Shown here one piece after another: positions 8,438-22,352 of a DNA stretch of 64,000 bases; position 1 is the first letter of the stretch; every line of letters begins with the position of its first letter. Below the pieces are notes generated by a model. That model was not told the origin of the DNA. It made no database searches and was given only the letters and a program-made list of their open reading frames with translations. The translations under genes were made by a program, and so were the position numbers. The stretch is taken from positions 39,438 to 103,437 of the forward strand of contig JAFLDV010000014.1 of NCBI GenBank assembly GCA_017302255.1, read 5' to 3'. The stretch comes from Gammaproteobacteria bacterium (GTDB taxonomy: Bacteria; Pseudomonadota; Gammaproteobacteria; Enterobacterales; Alteromonadaceae).

Positions 8438-9496
8438 TTACTTACCGCCACGCTCAATGATTTCTTGTGCCATTAAGTCGGCAACTTCATTGGTCGGTTT
8501 ACCTTGGGCATCAGCGCGTTGGAAGATGTTTAACAAGGTATCGTAGATTTCCAAAACTTTGGCAGTAGATTCGTCAGCATTGTAGCCTTCAGCGCGCATT
8601 TCTAAATACACGTTGATGATGCCACCAGCGTTAATGACATAGTCTGGGGCATACAGAATGCCTTTTTGCCGCAGGATTTCGCCGTGACGCTGTTCTTTCA
8701 ACTGGTTGTTGGCACAGCCAGCGATGATTTGGCATTTAAACTGCTCAATTGTTTGATCATTGATAGTTGCACCCAAAGCGCATGGTGCATAGATATCGCA
8801 AGTTTGGCTGTAAATTTCATCTAAACCAACAGCAGTAGCGCCAAATTGAGCAACAGCGCGACTGACCGCGTCTTGATTGATATCGGTAACAATTAAGCGT
8901 GCACCTTCTTTATGCAGGTATTCACATAAATAGAAACCGACGCTGCCTAAACCTTGAATTGCAACAGTTTTGCCTTCCAGAGAATCATTGCCAAACTTGT
9001 GTTTAGCCGCAGCTTTAAGACCTTTATATGTCCCTAACGCGGTAAATGGTGCTGGGTTGCCACTTTTACCTTCGAGGCCTGCGACATATGGTGTTTCTTT
9101 ATTGACGATTGAAATATCGGCAGTGGTGATGTTTACGTCTTCTGCGCTGACGTAACGACCGCTTAAAGAGTGCACGTATTGACCAAATTTGCGAAATAAC
9201 GCTTCTGATTTGATTTCTTTAGCATTACCGATAATCACTGATTTGCCACCGCCCAGTGGTAAACCTGCCATAGCGTTTTTATAGGTCATGCCACGCGACA
9301 GACGTAATACATCCACTAACGCATCTTCGTCAGCGACATAGTCCCACATCCGGCATCCGCCGACTGCAGGGCCTAACTTGGTGCTGTGAATGGCAATAAT
9401 GGCTTTTAATCCAGTGGTTTTGTCGCTGCAAAACACGACTTGTTCGTGGTTGTCAAATTCAGGGTGGTTAAATACTGCCACTTTGTGGTACTCCAT
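8438..9496 (-). CDS. Leucine dehydrogenase / Glu-Leu-Phe-Val dehydrogenase family
   Basis: Cytosolic NAD-dependent amino-acid dehydrogenase that deaminates branched-chain amino acids to 2-oxoacids. The catalytic-domain motif [15 protein letters not shown] (about residues 75-90) has the GGGK form of leucine dehydrogenases rather than the GGAKGG of glutamate dehydrogenase; [13 protein letters not shown] at about 182 is the NAD-binding motif. The length of about 352 aa from MEYHKV fits leucine dehydrogenase (350-370 aa); a longer start at 9538 adds a non-homologous basic tail. It stands alone between a terminator and a divergent DUF4826 gene. Substrate preference within the family (Leu, Val, Phe) cannot be fixed by reading. 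Confidence 0.87.
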   Translation of the reverse strand: MEYHKVAVFNHPEFDNHEQVVFCSDKTTGLKAIIAIHSTKLGPAVGGCRMWDYVADEDALVDVLRLSRGMTYKNAMAGLPLGGGKSVIIGNAKEIKSEALFRKFGQYVHSLSGRYVSAEDVNITTADISIVNKETPYVAGLEGKSGNPAPFTALGTYKGLKAAAKHKFGNDSLEGKTVAIQGLGSVGFYLCEYLHKEGARLIVTDINQDAVSRAVAQFGATAVGLDEIYSQTCDIYAPCALGATINDQTIEQFKCQIIAGCANNQLKEQRHGEILRQKGILYAPDYVINAGGIINVYLEMRAEGYNADESTAKVLEIYDTLLNIFQRADAQGKPTNEVADLMAQEIIERGGK

Positions 9497-9687
9497 TATG
9501 GTTTTTGCGGTGTAGGGCCGGCTTTTTTCGCGGCGCAATTTACCATTTTGTCTTCACAAGTGCCAGAAATCTGCAAAAATAGTCACTGGTCTGCCCAGCT
9601 GATTGTCGACAATTTAACTTGATAGTTGCTAATTTTCGGGGGCTAGAATAAAGTGCCTGCAGCACAATTTTCGCAAGGTTAAAGATC

Positions 9688-10119
9688 ATGGAACAGCAAA
9701 AAAACACCGCCGCAAAACCAATGACGGAAGCAGAAACCCAAGAGTGGGTCAGATTGCAATTTCAGCGGGCAAATCTGCATTTAGCGGAACAAGGTATCGT
9801 TATGGAGTCAGTTGCCGTTGCTGAATCCCGTTATTTGCCACCGTTAATTGCCGTGTGGAAAATCCATGGCTTGAATAAGAATGTGGTTTGGGCAATCAGC
9901 GGCGATGTGCCGGTTGATTATTTGCCAGTTGCTGTTGCGGCGGATGCCCGTGAAGCGATTAAGCATTTCTCTTACCGCTGGCAAATGAAAGCTCAGCAAA
10001 TTATGGATAACGGCATCTCCGATCAAACTAGTGCAGATTACGTCCAGTTGTTAGTCGGTCGCGCCAACATGCTTTATGATTTGTCCGAGTCAGAAACTTT
10101 GTGGCAAGCCAAAGCATAA
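9688..10119 (+). CDS. DUF4826 family protein
   Basis: 143-aa soluble protein with no signal peptide or membrane segment. I recognise the overall pattern of a small conserved family of Alteromonadales-type bacteria (DUF4826): EWVRLQFQRANLHLAEQGI near the start, LPPLIAVWKIHG, and YLPVAVAADAREAIKHFSYRWQ in the middle. No catalytic motif is visible and no function is known to me. It is a single-gene unit divergent from the leucine dehydrogenase gene with its own terminator; AAGG lies ten bases before the ATG. Confidence 0.8.
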   Translation: MEQQKNTAAKPMTEAETQEWVRLQFQRANLHLAEQGIVMESVAVAESRYLPPLIAVWKIHGLNKNVVWAISGDVPVDYLPVAVAADAREAIKHFSYRWQMKAQQIMDNGISDQTSADYVQLLVGRANMLYDLSESETLWQAKA

Positions 10120-10140
10120 TTTGTGGCAAGCCAGGGCATA

Positions 10141-10176
10141 AAAAAAGGCTGTCCGGTTTTCTGGACAGCCTTTTTT
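10141..10176. terminator. Bidirectional intrinsic terminator between DUF4826 gene and roxA
   Basis: Long stem AAAAAAGGCTGTCC / GGACAGCCTTTTTT. The two genes converge here and the T-run exists on both strands. Confidence 0.95.
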
Positions 10177-10189
10177 AATCACCGAGTAC

Positions 10190-11344
10190 TTATTCAATAA
10201 AGTACCAATAGCCAAGGTTAATCAATTGGGTCAACAATTGCAGTTTTTCCGGATCGTGGGCAAATTCTGCTGCCGTCGCTTGGTCCAGTACGGTTAATTC
10301 TGATAGCTGCAATACGGTTCGTTTCGCAGATGATGGTAATACGATGGTCATACCGTTAATAAACAATTGGATATCGCTATCTTCCTGCTCTTGGATATAA
10401 CACACTCGCAAGCCACCTAACCGCGCCAACACCGAACCTTCTTCCAAATATTCAGCAATTTCGTCGGCGTTATAGTGCGGATCTGGCTCTGTTGCATCTA
10501 AATCATGTTTTGCATGGGTAATGTAGCTGCCAAAATAACTCGCGAGGAGTTTAGGATCATCAATCAAGCCTTGCAGTAAACTACGAACTTGTTGCAAATC
10601 TTGGCCAGTAATAGCACCGATATTGGCACTAAGCTGGCGATTTTGGTCGGTGTAACGGACGCCTTGTATTTCATTTTCAATTAGATAATCGGCAAGACCA
10701 GTTAACAAATCTTTTTGCGCAGGTGCTCGGAATCCAACTGAATAGTTTAAACTTGCGTCGACCGAAATGCCATCATGCGGGCACCCTGGTGGGATATACA
10801 GAATATCGCCAGGTTCGGTAATGACGTTAATGCAATCGACGAAAGGACTCACTTGCAGTAATCGTGGGTGCGGGCAAAGTGACGTTAAGCTGGCATCTGG
10901 CATGCCGACACGCCAATGGCGTTTGCCAAGGCCTTGAATGATAAATACATCATATTGATCAAGGTGAGGACCAACACCACCGCCTGGCGTAGAATAGCTA
11001 ATCATCAAATCGTCAATTCGCCAGTTCGGAATAAACCGAAATGGTTCGATGAGTGCGGCAGATTCTAGATGCCAATGGTCGACGGCTTGCACCAGTAGGG
11101 TCCAGTTTTGTTCGCCCCACTGGGCATAGTCTTCAAATGGACCGGTTTCTAAAAGCCATTGTTCGCCTTGTCTAGCAACAATACGCGATTCGATTTCTTC
11201 TTCAGCGGCTAGACCAGCAAGCTCGTCTGGAGTAATCGGATCTTGAAAATTGGCAAAGCCGCCTTTTAATACCACAGGCTTTTTCTGCCAGTATTCGGCT
11301 AGAAACTGCTCAATAGTTAAATCGTTGAGATGGAGCTGATACAT
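10190..11344 (-). CDS. roxA: Ribosomal protein uL16 arginine 3-hydroxylase (RoxA/YcfD)
   Basis: JmjC-fold 2-oxoglutarate/Fe(II) oxygenase that hydroxylates a conserved arginine of ribosomal protein L16 (uL16). The iron ligands are visible: H127 and D129 in GPHLDQYD, and H190 in PPGCPHDG. The C-terminal half (about 230-384) is the dimerisation and winged-helix part, giving the usual length of 384 aa. In E. coli ycfD lies a few genes from purB; here it directly follows purB on the same strand, separated by a terminator at 11362-11385, so it probably has its own promoter. Confidence 0.93.
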   Translation of the reverse strand: MYQLHLNDLTIEQFLAEYWQKKPVVLKGGFANFQDPITPDELAGLAAEEEIESRIVARQGEQWLLETGPFEDYAQWGEQNWTLLVQAVDHWHLESAALIEPFRFIPNWRIDDLMISYSTPGGGVGPHLDQYDVFIIQGLGKRHWRVGMPDASLTSLCPHPRLLQVSPFVDCINVITEPGDILYIPPGCPHDGISVDASLNYSVGFRAPAQKDLLTGLADYLIENEIQGVRYTDQNRQLSANIGAITGQDLQQVRSLLQGLIDDPKLLASYFGSYITHAKHDLDATEPDPHYNADEIAEYLEEGSVLARLGGLRVCYIQEQEDSDIQLFINGMTIVLPSSAKRTVLQLSELTVLDQATAAEFAHDPEKLQLLTQLINLGYWYFIE

Positions 11345-11361
11345 AATTAATGTCCTGCATG

Positions 11362-11385
11362 AAAAAGGGCGGTTGAAACCGCCCT
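11362..11385 (-). terminator. Intrinsic terminator of purB
   Basis: On the minus strand AGGGCGGTT / ACCGCCCT with a three-base loop followed by TTTTTC, between the purB stop and the roxA start. The T-run is in the purB direction only. Confidence 0.88.
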
Positions 11386-11398
11386 GATTAGCCTGAGC

Positions 11399-13418
<2,020 letters not shown>

Positions 13419-13419
<1 letters not shown>

Positions 13420-14519
13420 CAGTTTAATGCCTCATCAATTATGCCGCCGCCCAAGCAGACTTCATTGAGATAAAATACCGCCGATTGACCTGGGGTTACT
13501 GCTTTTTGCGGTTCATCGAACCAGACTTTGACGCGGCCATTGTCAAGATGTGTCAAAGTGCAGCTGATATCATGTTGGCGATAACGGGTTTTCACCGTAC
13601 AGCGCAGGGTATCAGTTGGGCCGGTGCGGTCAACCCAATGCAATTGGTCAGCGACCAAACCGTGCGAAAGTAGGCTAGGGTGGTCATGGCCTTGCGCCAC
13701 AATCAAATGGTTATTCACTAAATCTTTCGCAACCACATACCAAGGATCATCACCGCCATCTTTCAGACCGCCAATACCAAGGCCTTTGCGTTGGCCTAAT
13801 GTATGGTACATCAAACCCTCATGTCGACCGATGGTGTGGCCATCAACTGTGACGATGTCACCAGGTTGTGCTGGCAAATACTTTTGCAGGAAATCTTTGA
13901 ATTTACGCTCGCCGATAAAACAAATACCGGTTGAGTCTTTTTTATTGTGAGTAATCAGGCCTTGTTGCTCAGCGATAGCTCGCACCAAAGGTTTTTCCAA
14001 ATGGCCCACTGGGAATAACGTTTGCGCGATATGTTGTTCGCCGATGGTATACAAGAAGTAACTTTGGTCTTTGTTGGTGTCTAAACCACGCAATAATTGC
14101 CAATGGCCATCAACTTCTCGGCGCTGCACATAGTGGCCTGTGGCTATATAATCAGCACCTAATGCTTCGGCTGCAAATTCAAGAAATGCCTTAAATTTGA
14201 TCTCTTTATTGCACATAATGTCAGGATTTGGCGTACGACCTGCTTTGTATTCCTCGAGGAAATATTCAAAAACATTGTCCCAATACTCTGCCGCAAAGTT
14301 AACCTTGTGCAGTTTGATGCCGAGGGTATCGCAGACTTGTTGTGCGTCTTTTAAATCTTCAGCAGCCGCACAATATTCATCATTGTCGTCTTCTTCCCAG
14401 TTCTTCATAAACAGGCCTTCAACCTGATAGCCTTGCTGGATCAACAAGTAGGCTGAGACTGATGAATCAACGCCGCCGGACATACCGACAATGACTTTTT
14501 TGGAGCTGTTTTCTGACAT
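13419..14519 (-). CDS. mnmA: tRNA-specific 2-thiouridylase MnmA
   Basis: Thiolates U34 of tRNA-Lys, -Glu and -Gln using sulfur relayed by the Tus system, part of mnm5s2U synthesis. The ATP pyrophosphatase loop is [15 protein letters not shown] (residues 12-26). The two catalytic cysteines are in [12 protein letters not shown] and [13 protein letters not shown]. The C-terminal beta-barrel region ends at 366 aa, the usual length. First gene of the mnmA-hflD-purB unit; the promoter should lie in 14520-14632, downstream of nudJ. Confidence 0.97.
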
Positions 14520-14632
14520 TACTTACACTTCAAGCAAAAAATTGAGCGCGGATTATAGCACGACTTTCCGTCAAGACGCATGTATGACAACGGCAACTTT
14601 TTACATGGATGCATTTATCACATTAAATAGTT

Positions 14633-15100
14633 TTAGCGATTATTGAACATGCTCACGAGCGGGCGAATTAAATCTAGCGATAATACGGGTCCGGTCTGGA
14701 AGTTATGAATAGCGTCAGCAACCAATTGGCTGCGCAGTGGTTTATCCGCTAACTCCCTTGCTGTTAACCAATGCAGAGCAAGAATGTCAGGATCTTGCGG
14801 TTGATGCGGCATTGGGGCTGTAGCTAATTCAAATACAAAATTTATCCGAAAATAAAATTCGCCATTAGCGGCGTGTAACTGTGAAATACCTAACCAGCCG
14901 GTAGGGGTTAAGTTTAAACCGGTTTCTTCCAAAAGCTCACGACTGACAGCTTGCAACAGATCTTCGCCGGCTTCGACATGGCCAGCAGGTTGGTTATAAA
15001 CCAATTTACCACTAAATTTGTCGCGTTCTTCGACGAACAAAAACTGTTGATTAAAATGCACAACAGCAGCAACAGTGAGATGAAGCCCTGAACGATCCAT
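14633..15100 (-). CDS. nudJ: Nudix hydrolase, NudJ-type
   Basis: 155-aa Nudix enzyme. The box G-x5-E-x7-REUxEExGU is complete in GHVEAGEDLLQAVSRELLEE (about residues 37-56) followed by TGL. NudJ hydrolyses nucleoside di- and triphosphates and thiamine pyrophosphate intermediates in E. coli; here substrate is by family only. I use the ATG at 15100 (GGAAAC eight bases upstream) over an in-frame TTG four codons earlier. As in E. coli it lies just upstream of mnmA on the same strand. The 113-bp gap suggests either weak co-transcription or a separate mnmA promoter. Confidence 0.88.
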   Translation of the reverse strand: MDRSGLHLTVAAVVHFNQQFLFVEERDKFSGKLVYNQPAGHVEAGEDLLQAVSRELLEETGLNLTPTGWLGISQLHAANGEFYFRINFVFELATAPMPHQPQDPDILALHWLTARELADKPLRSQLVADAIHNFQTGPVLSLDLIRPLVSMFNNR

Positions 15101-17697
<2,597 letters not shown>

Positions 17698-17724
17698 ATA
17701 CGAAGTTTTACCTTCGTTCTATAG

Positions 17725-17753
17725 AAAACCCCGACTTCACGTCGGGGTTTTTG
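17725..17753 (+). terminator. Intrinsic terminator of the isocitrate dehydrogenase gene
   Basis: AAAACCCCGAC, loop TTCAC, GTCGGGGTTTTTG; 28 bases after the stop codon. Confidence 0.93.
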
Positions 17754-17987
17754 TTTGTAAGCGTCAAGCAATGTAACAGCGCAACTAGCCGGCGAAAGCG
17801 CATTGTGCGAACGAGAACCGAATGCGGAAGCTAAAATTCGAATACCATGGTCGGTTTTTTTTGGTGAATTTTCGTTGGTGGGGGCGTTTAAAAGTAGGTG
17901 TGCGGCGACGCAAGGTAACACGGGTTCGAAAATAAATGTGATTAGCGCGAAACGCGTTCAAAGAAGAACGGAATTATCAGCTTATTT

Positions 17988-18080
17988 CAATCAAAGCATG
18001 GTCAAGCTAAAGCGCGGAAGCATGTTCAAAGACGGCGTAAAAGCATATCCCAAAACAGCGCGAAAGCATGTTCAATCTAG
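17988..18080. repeat. Degenerate tandem repeat, four units of about 23 bp
   Basis: Units start at about 17988, 18012, 18035 and 18058. The core AGCATG/AGCATA occurs at 17995, 18019, 18042 and 18065, a spacing of 24, 23 and 23 bases. The second and fourth units share 17 of 18 bases over GCGCGAAAGCATGTTCAA (G for A at one position); the first and third are more diverged. A related GCGCGAAACGCGTTCAA lies at 17945-17961, which would be two periods earlier. No function is known to me; the period of two helical turns is what tandem protein-binding sites often show. Confidence 0.75.
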
Positions 18081-18158
18081 TGCATGATGGAAATTACTCG
18101 ATATAAAAAGCAAAACGGTCTGACCAATAGGGGTGGTGCATGACCGCTTGTTCTTCAT

Positions 18159-18188
18159 TCGGGAAAAGTCCTGTATACATTTTCCCGA
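18159..18188. repeat. Inverted repeat downstream of cspD
   Basis: Perfect nine-base arms TCGGGAAAA (18159-18167) and TTTTCCCGA (18180-18188) around a 12-base loop containing the palindrome TGTATACA. It lies 13 bases past the cspD stop and may act as its terminator or RNA 3' stabiliser, though no T-run follows on the minus strand. Confidence 0.65.
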
Positions 18189-18200
18189 GATGTTCTGGGC

Positions 18201-18422
18201 TTATTCGGCTTTTTCACCATCAGGCAGCGCAATATTAATTGCGTGTAAGCCTTTTGGACCTTCCGATAGCTCGAAGGTAACATCTTGACCAGCTTTCAGG
18301 GTACGGTACCCGTCCATGCTGATGGTTGAGTAGTGTGCGAAGATATCTTCGTCACGACCATCTTCACGAATAAAACCGAATCCTTTGGCATTATTGAACC
18401 ATTTTACTTTACCAGTAGCCAT
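18201..18422 (-). CDS. cspD: Cold-shock-domain protein CspD
   Basis: 73-aa single OB-fold nucleic-acid-binding protein. RNP1 is KGFGFIRE and RNP2 is DIFAHYSTI, which differs from the VFVHFS of CspA and matches CspD. In E. coli CspD is a stationary-phase inhibitor of DNA replication, and the Lon/Clp environment limits it. As in E. coli, cspD is divergent from clpS-clpA with about 195 bases between, which should contain both promoters. The ATG at 18422 is preceded by GAAGGAAG. Confidence 0.93.
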   Translation of the reverse strand: MATGKVKWFNNAKGFGFIREDGRDEDIFAHYSTISMDGYRTLKAGQDVTFELSEGPKGLHAINIALPDGEKAE

Positions 18423-18617
18423 ACTACTTACTTCCTTCTCTTAGTTAGCTAAATTCTGTATTCTACAATCTATCAATCAAAGCTTGATGAAGCTCCATGT
18501 CTTACTGTAGATAATTTGTGCAACTAGTCAAGTTTTTTACAGAAGTTCGGACCACTTGAAAACAAGCGAAATCAACACAACATCCTTTGATGGATTTAAC
18601 AGGCGTGACTATAGTTT

Positions 18618-18938
18618 ATGAGCGGCAGCAAACACACAGACGGACAAGCGGATGGTTTGGCAGAACTGATACGTCAGCGGGTGGAACCGCCATCGATGTA
18701 CAAGGTGGTTTTACACAACGACGACTACACGCCAATGGATTTCGTTATCGATGTTTTAACTCGCTTTTTTAACATGCAGTACGAGAAAGCTAGTGAAATC
18801 ATGTTGCAGGTGCATTACGAAGGCAAAGCGGTTTGTGGTGTATTTACCGCAGGCATTGCCGAAACCAAAGTGCAGCAAGTCAGCACATACGCAAAAGAAC
18901 ATGAACACCCTCTGCTCTGTACTATGGAAAGAGCGTGA
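18618..18938 (+). CDS. clpS: ATP-dependent Clp protease adaptor ClpS
   Basis: 106-aa adaptor that binds N-terminal Leu, Phe, Tyr or Trp of N-degron substrates and delivers them to ClpAP. The conserved part starts at [20 protein letters not shown] (about residues 28-47), where the N-D-D and the following T-P-M-D-F form the N-degron pocket, and continues with [17 protein letters not shown]. The flexible N-terminal tail needed to slow ClpA is present. The stop is 45 bases before clpA, so both are probably one transcript. Confidence 0.96.
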   Translation: MSGSKHTDGQADGLAELIRQRVEPPSMYKVVLHNDDYTPMDFVIDVLTRFFNMQYEKASEIMLQVHYEGKAVCGVFTAGIAETKVQQVSTYAKEHEHPLLCTMERA

Positions 18939-18983
18939 TCGGAGTTTCAGCTTTTTTGACTCAGGTGGATTAGGAGTAGTCTT

Positions 18984-21242
18984 ATGTTGAATAAAGATCT
19001 TGAGTTAACGCTGAATCTGGCGTTTCGGTTTGCCCGAGAGCGCCGGCACGAGTATATGACAGTTGAGCATTTATTACTGGCTTTGCTCGATAACCCGTCA
19101 GCGGGTGAAGCATTAAAATCTTGTGGCGCTAATATTGAGCGCTTACGGACTGAATTATCTAATTTTATTGACTCGACGACCCCGTTAATTCCGGATGGCG
19201 ATTTGGATAGAGATACTCAACCAACGCTCGGTTTTCAACGGGTTTTGCAACGTGCGGTATTCCACGTGCAATCTTCTGGCAAATCAGAGGTCAGTGGTGC
19301 GAACGTTTTAGTGGCTATTTTCAGTGAGCAAGAATCACAAGCCGTGTTCCTGCTGAAAAAAATCGATATTAATCGCTTAGATATCGTTAACTACATTTCG
19401 CATGGTGTGATCAAAGCCGACAAACTTGAGCAAAATGACGAGCAAAGCGGTGAAGAGGGCTCAGAACTCGGCATTGAAGAAAACCGCTATCTGGAAAATT
19501 TCACTGCAAATTTAAATGTTTTAGCGAAAAATGGCCAAATCGATCCGTTAGTTGGTCGTGACATGGAACTCGAGCGAACCATTCAAGTACTGTGTCGCCG
19601 GAAAAAGAATAATCCGCTACTTGTTGGTGAAGCTGGTGTGGGGAAAACCGCCATTGCTGAAGGCTTAGCTTATCGGATTGTGCAAAACCAAGTGCCTGAT
19701 GTGATTGCCAATGCCACGATTTATTCATTGGACATGGGCGCATTGCTGGCGGGGACTAAATATCGCGGTGATTTTGAAAAACGCTTGAAGTCGTTACTGA
19801 AAGAAATCGAGCGCGAAAAAGATGCGGTGTTATTTATCGACGAAATTCACACGGTGATCGGTGCAGGTGCAGCGAGCGGCGGGGTGATGGATGCCTCGAA
19901 TTTAATTAAACCGCTGTTATCGAGTGGCCGCTTACGTTGTATTGGTTCGACAACTTACCAAGAATTTAAAAGTATCTTCGAGAAAGATACGGCCTTAGTG
20001 CGTCGTTTCCAAAAAATCGATGTGACTGAGCCGAGTGTTGATGACACAACGCAAATTCTGCTTGGTCTAAAAGAGCGTTATGAAGCGCACCATGGTGTGC
20101 GTTATACGCAAAAAGCGCTGCGTGCCGCTGCTGAATTATCGGCTAAATACATCAACGAGCGTCATCTGCCGGATAAGGCCATTGACGTTATTGATGAAGC
20201 TGGTGCCAGCCAACGTTTATTGCCGGCGTCTAAACGCAAGAAAGTAATAAACGTGCCTGAAATCGAACATATCATCGCCAAGATGGCTCGTATTCCAGAG
20301 AAATCTGTGTCGGCATCTGATAAAGACGTGCTGGCGAATCTTGACCGTAATCTCAAGCTGGTGGTCTTCGGCCAAAATGCGCCAATTGACGCGCTAACAG
20401 CGGCAATTCGCTTGTCACGCTCTGGGCTTGGCAACGAAGAAAAACCAATTGGTAATTTCTTATTTGCTGGTCCAACTGGTGTCGGTAAAACTGAAGTTAC
20501 CAAACAATTAGCGCGGATCATGGGTGTTGAGCTGTTGCGGTTTGATATGTCGGAATACATGGAACGTCATGCCATTAGTCGACTGATTGGTGCACCACCA
20601 GGTTATGTAGGGTTTGAGCAAGGCGGTTTGTTAACTGATGCCGTGTCGAAACATCCGTATTCGGTTGTGCTACTCGATGAGATTGAGAAGGCCCACAGTG
20701 ACATCTACAACATTTTGTTGCAGGTGATGGATCATGGCACTCTGACGGACAATAATGGCCGCAAAATCGATTTCAGAAACGTTGTGTTGGTGATGACCAC
20801 TAACGCCGGGGTACAAGAGACAGTTCGTAAAACCATTGGCTTTAAACAGCAAGATCACAGCCACGATGCGTTAGCGGAAATCAACCGGACTTTCAGCCCG
20901 GAATTCCGTAACCGTTTAGATGGGATCATTTGGTTCCAACATTTATCACGCGATATCATTTTGCAAATTGTCGATAAGTTTGTTTGCGATTTGCAGGTTC
21001 AGCTTGATAAAAAACAAGTGGTTATGGAACTGAGTCCAACCGCCAGACAGTGGCTTGCTGATAAAGGTTACGATCCAGCAATGGGCGCGCGGCCGATGGG
21101 CCGAGTTGTCCAAGAACAGTTGAAGAAACCGTTAGCGAATGAAATCTTATTTGGCCGGTTAGTCAGTGGTGGGGAAGTTCGAGTTGATTTATTAAATGAT
21201 GAATTAACTTTTGACTACCAGGAGTCAGCAGTAGTCGCTTAA
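18984..21242 (+). CDS. clpA: ATP-dependent Clp protease ATPase subunit ClpA
   Basis: Hexameric AAA+ unfoldase that partners ClpP. Residues 1-145 are the Clp-N domain binding ClpS; the D1 Walker A is GEAGVGKTAIAEGL (about 214-227) with VLFIDEIHTV, and the D2 Walker A is GPTGVGKTEVTKQL (about 496-509) with VVLLDEIEKA. The C-terminal D2-small domain ends at 752 aa, close to the E. coli length of 758. GGAG precedes the ATG. No clpP is in the window. Confidence 0.97.
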   Translation: MLNKDLELTLNLAFRFARERRHEYMTVEHLLLALLDNPSAGEALKSCGANIERLRTELSNFIDSTTPLIPDGDLDRDTQPTLGFQRVLQRAVFHVQSSGKSEVSGANVLVAIFSEQESQAVFLLKKIDINRLDIVNYISHGVIKADKLEQNDEQSGEEGSELGIEENRYLENFTANLNVLAKNGQIDPLVGRDMELERTIQVLCRRKKNNPLLVGEAGVGKTAIAEGLAYRIVQNQVPDVIANATIYSLDMGALLAGTKYRGDFEKRLKSLLKEIEREKDAVLFIDEIHTVIGAGAASGGVMDASNLIKPLLSSGRLRCIGSTTYQEFKSIFEKDTALVRRFQKIDVTEPSVDDTTQILLGLKERYEAHHGVRYTQKALRAAAELSAKYINERHLPDKAIDVIDEAGASQRLLPASKRKKVINVPEIEHIIAKMARIPEKSVSASDKDVLANLDRNLKLVVFGQNAPIDALTAAIRLSRSGLGNEEKPIGNFLFAGPTGVGKTEVTKQLARIMGVELLRFDMSEYMERHAISRLIGAPPGYVGFEQGGLLTDAVSKHPYSVVLLDEIEKAHSDIYNILLQVMDHGTLTDNNGRKIDFRNVVLVMTTNAGVQETVRKTIGFKQQDHSHDALAEINRTFSPEFRNRLDGIIWFQHLSRDIILQIVDKFVCDLQVQLDKKQVVMELSPTARQWLADKGYDPAMGARPMGRVVQEQLKKPLANEILFGRLVSGGEVRVDLLNDELTFDYQESAVVA

Positions 21243-21266
21243 GCTGCTGCTGATTTTTAGTTAAAC

Positions 21267-21292
21267 AAAAACCCGGCATGGCCGGGTTTTTG
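21267..21292. terminator. Intrinsic terminator between clpA and infA
   Basis: AAAAACCCGGC, loop ATG, GCCGGGTTTTTG. clpA and infA converge; T-runs occur on both strands. Confidence 0.92.
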
Positions 21293-21327
21293 TTGACTAG
21301 AAGTCTATAACTTCAAGCCTTAGTCCA

Positions 21328-21579
<252 letters not shown>

Positions 21580-21647
21580 TTAAACCGGAAAAAAACTGCG
21601 CAGATTGTGCCGAAATCGCGCGGATAAGTAAAGCGACAACACGCTTT

Positions 21648-22352
21648 TTAAGCAAATGATTGCCAAATACCTGCACAAAGTCGCTGTTGTGGCCGAAATT
21701 TGCTTTTATAAGACATCTTTGGCGAGCCATCGACCCAATAACCGAGATATAAAAATTCCCAGTTCTGTTGTTGGCATAGCTGATTTGCGCCAAGCACCGC
21801 TAAAGTTCCGAGGGAAAAATCGCTTTCAGGCTCGAAAAAGCTATAAACCAGTGAAATACCGTCCGACACGTGATCTAAAATCATGGCTCCGACCAATTGC
21901 TCGCCAAGGTATTGTTCAAAAACGCTGACTTTTAACCAGTTACAATCGAGTAACTGCTGCAAGTGGCTTATTGCAGCAGGGAACATGACACCATCGGAAT
22001 GCCGAGCTGCTATGTAGCGTTGGTAGAGATCAAAATAAACGGAAGCATCTGGTGATTGCTGCCAATGCCAACGCCAACCAGCTTTTTCTGCACGATTTAA
22101 CTGCCGTTTTTGCGATGCTGACAGCCTGAATTCCGAACTTGCCAATCTGACCGATTGGCAGGCTTGGCAACTTGGACAGTAAGGCCGATACAGCTGAGCG
22201 CTACTTCGACGAAAGTTATAACGCATCAACTGCAAGTATAAATCGGCGGACAGCGGCTGCTCTGGCAGGGTAAACACCAAGCGTTCTTGGGTATCATTCA
22301 GATAATTGCATGGATGAAGGTCGGTAATCGCAAGTTGTAAACTTTCCGACAT
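21648..22352 (-). CDS. bpt: Aspartate/glutamate leucyltransferase (Bpt; ATE family)
   Basis: Transfers leucine from Leu-tRNA to N-terminal Asp or Glu of proteins, making them primary N-degrons for ClpS-ClpAP. 234 aa, the length of the Vibrio enzyme. The N-terminal cysteine-rich ATE domain shows YRPYCPSCQACQSVRL (about residues 56-71), and the GNAT-like C-terminal part includes LVYSFFEPESDFSLGTLAVL and YLGYWVDGSPKMSYK. It shares one base with the aat stop, so Bpt and Aat are likely coupled. Enterobacteria lack Bpt. By subfamily this is the bacterial leucyl rather than the eukaryotic arginyl enzyme. Confidence 0.93.
   Translation of the reverse strand: MSESLQLAITDLHPCNYLNDTQERLVFTLPEQPLSADLYLQLMRYNFRRSSAQLYRPYCPSCQACQSVRLASSEFRLSASQKRQLNRAEKAGWRWHWQQSPDASVYFDLYQRYIAARHSDGVMFPAAISHLQQLLDCNWLKVSVFEQYLGEQLVGAMILDHVSDGISLVYSFFEPESDFSLGTLAVLGANQLCQQQNWEFLYLGYWVDGSPKMSYKSKFRPQQRLCAGIWQSFA

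Larger units (their letters stand above)
17754..18200. other. Non-coding spacer between idh and cspD
   Basis: About 450 bases without a supportable gene. Both strands can be read as short open frames (plus 17803-18087, minus 17694-17921) but neither has a Shine-Dalgarno or recognisable protein pattern. It contains the 23-bp tandem repeat described separately (17988-18080), looser relatives of that repeat upstream (for example at 17945-17962), and an inverted repeat TCGGGAAAA/TTTTCCCGA at 18159-18188 next to the cspD end. The composition resembles an interspersed intergenic repeat more than gene remnants. Confidence 0.6.

Noticed and set aside
17922..17934. GGGTTCGAAAATA, resembling a tRNA T-arm box
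   Set aside because: No matching T-stem closure (needs CC after the loop), no acceptor or D arm around it. Not a tRNA.
17803..18087. Open reading frame of 94 codons on the plus strand in the idh-cspD spacer
   Set aside because: No Shine-Dalgarno, atypical composition, no domain pattern, and it runs through the tandem repeat. The opposite-strand frame 17694-17921 is just as open.
20162..20560. 132-codon open frame antisense to clpA
   Set aside because: A shadow of the conserved clpA reading frame; no independent features.
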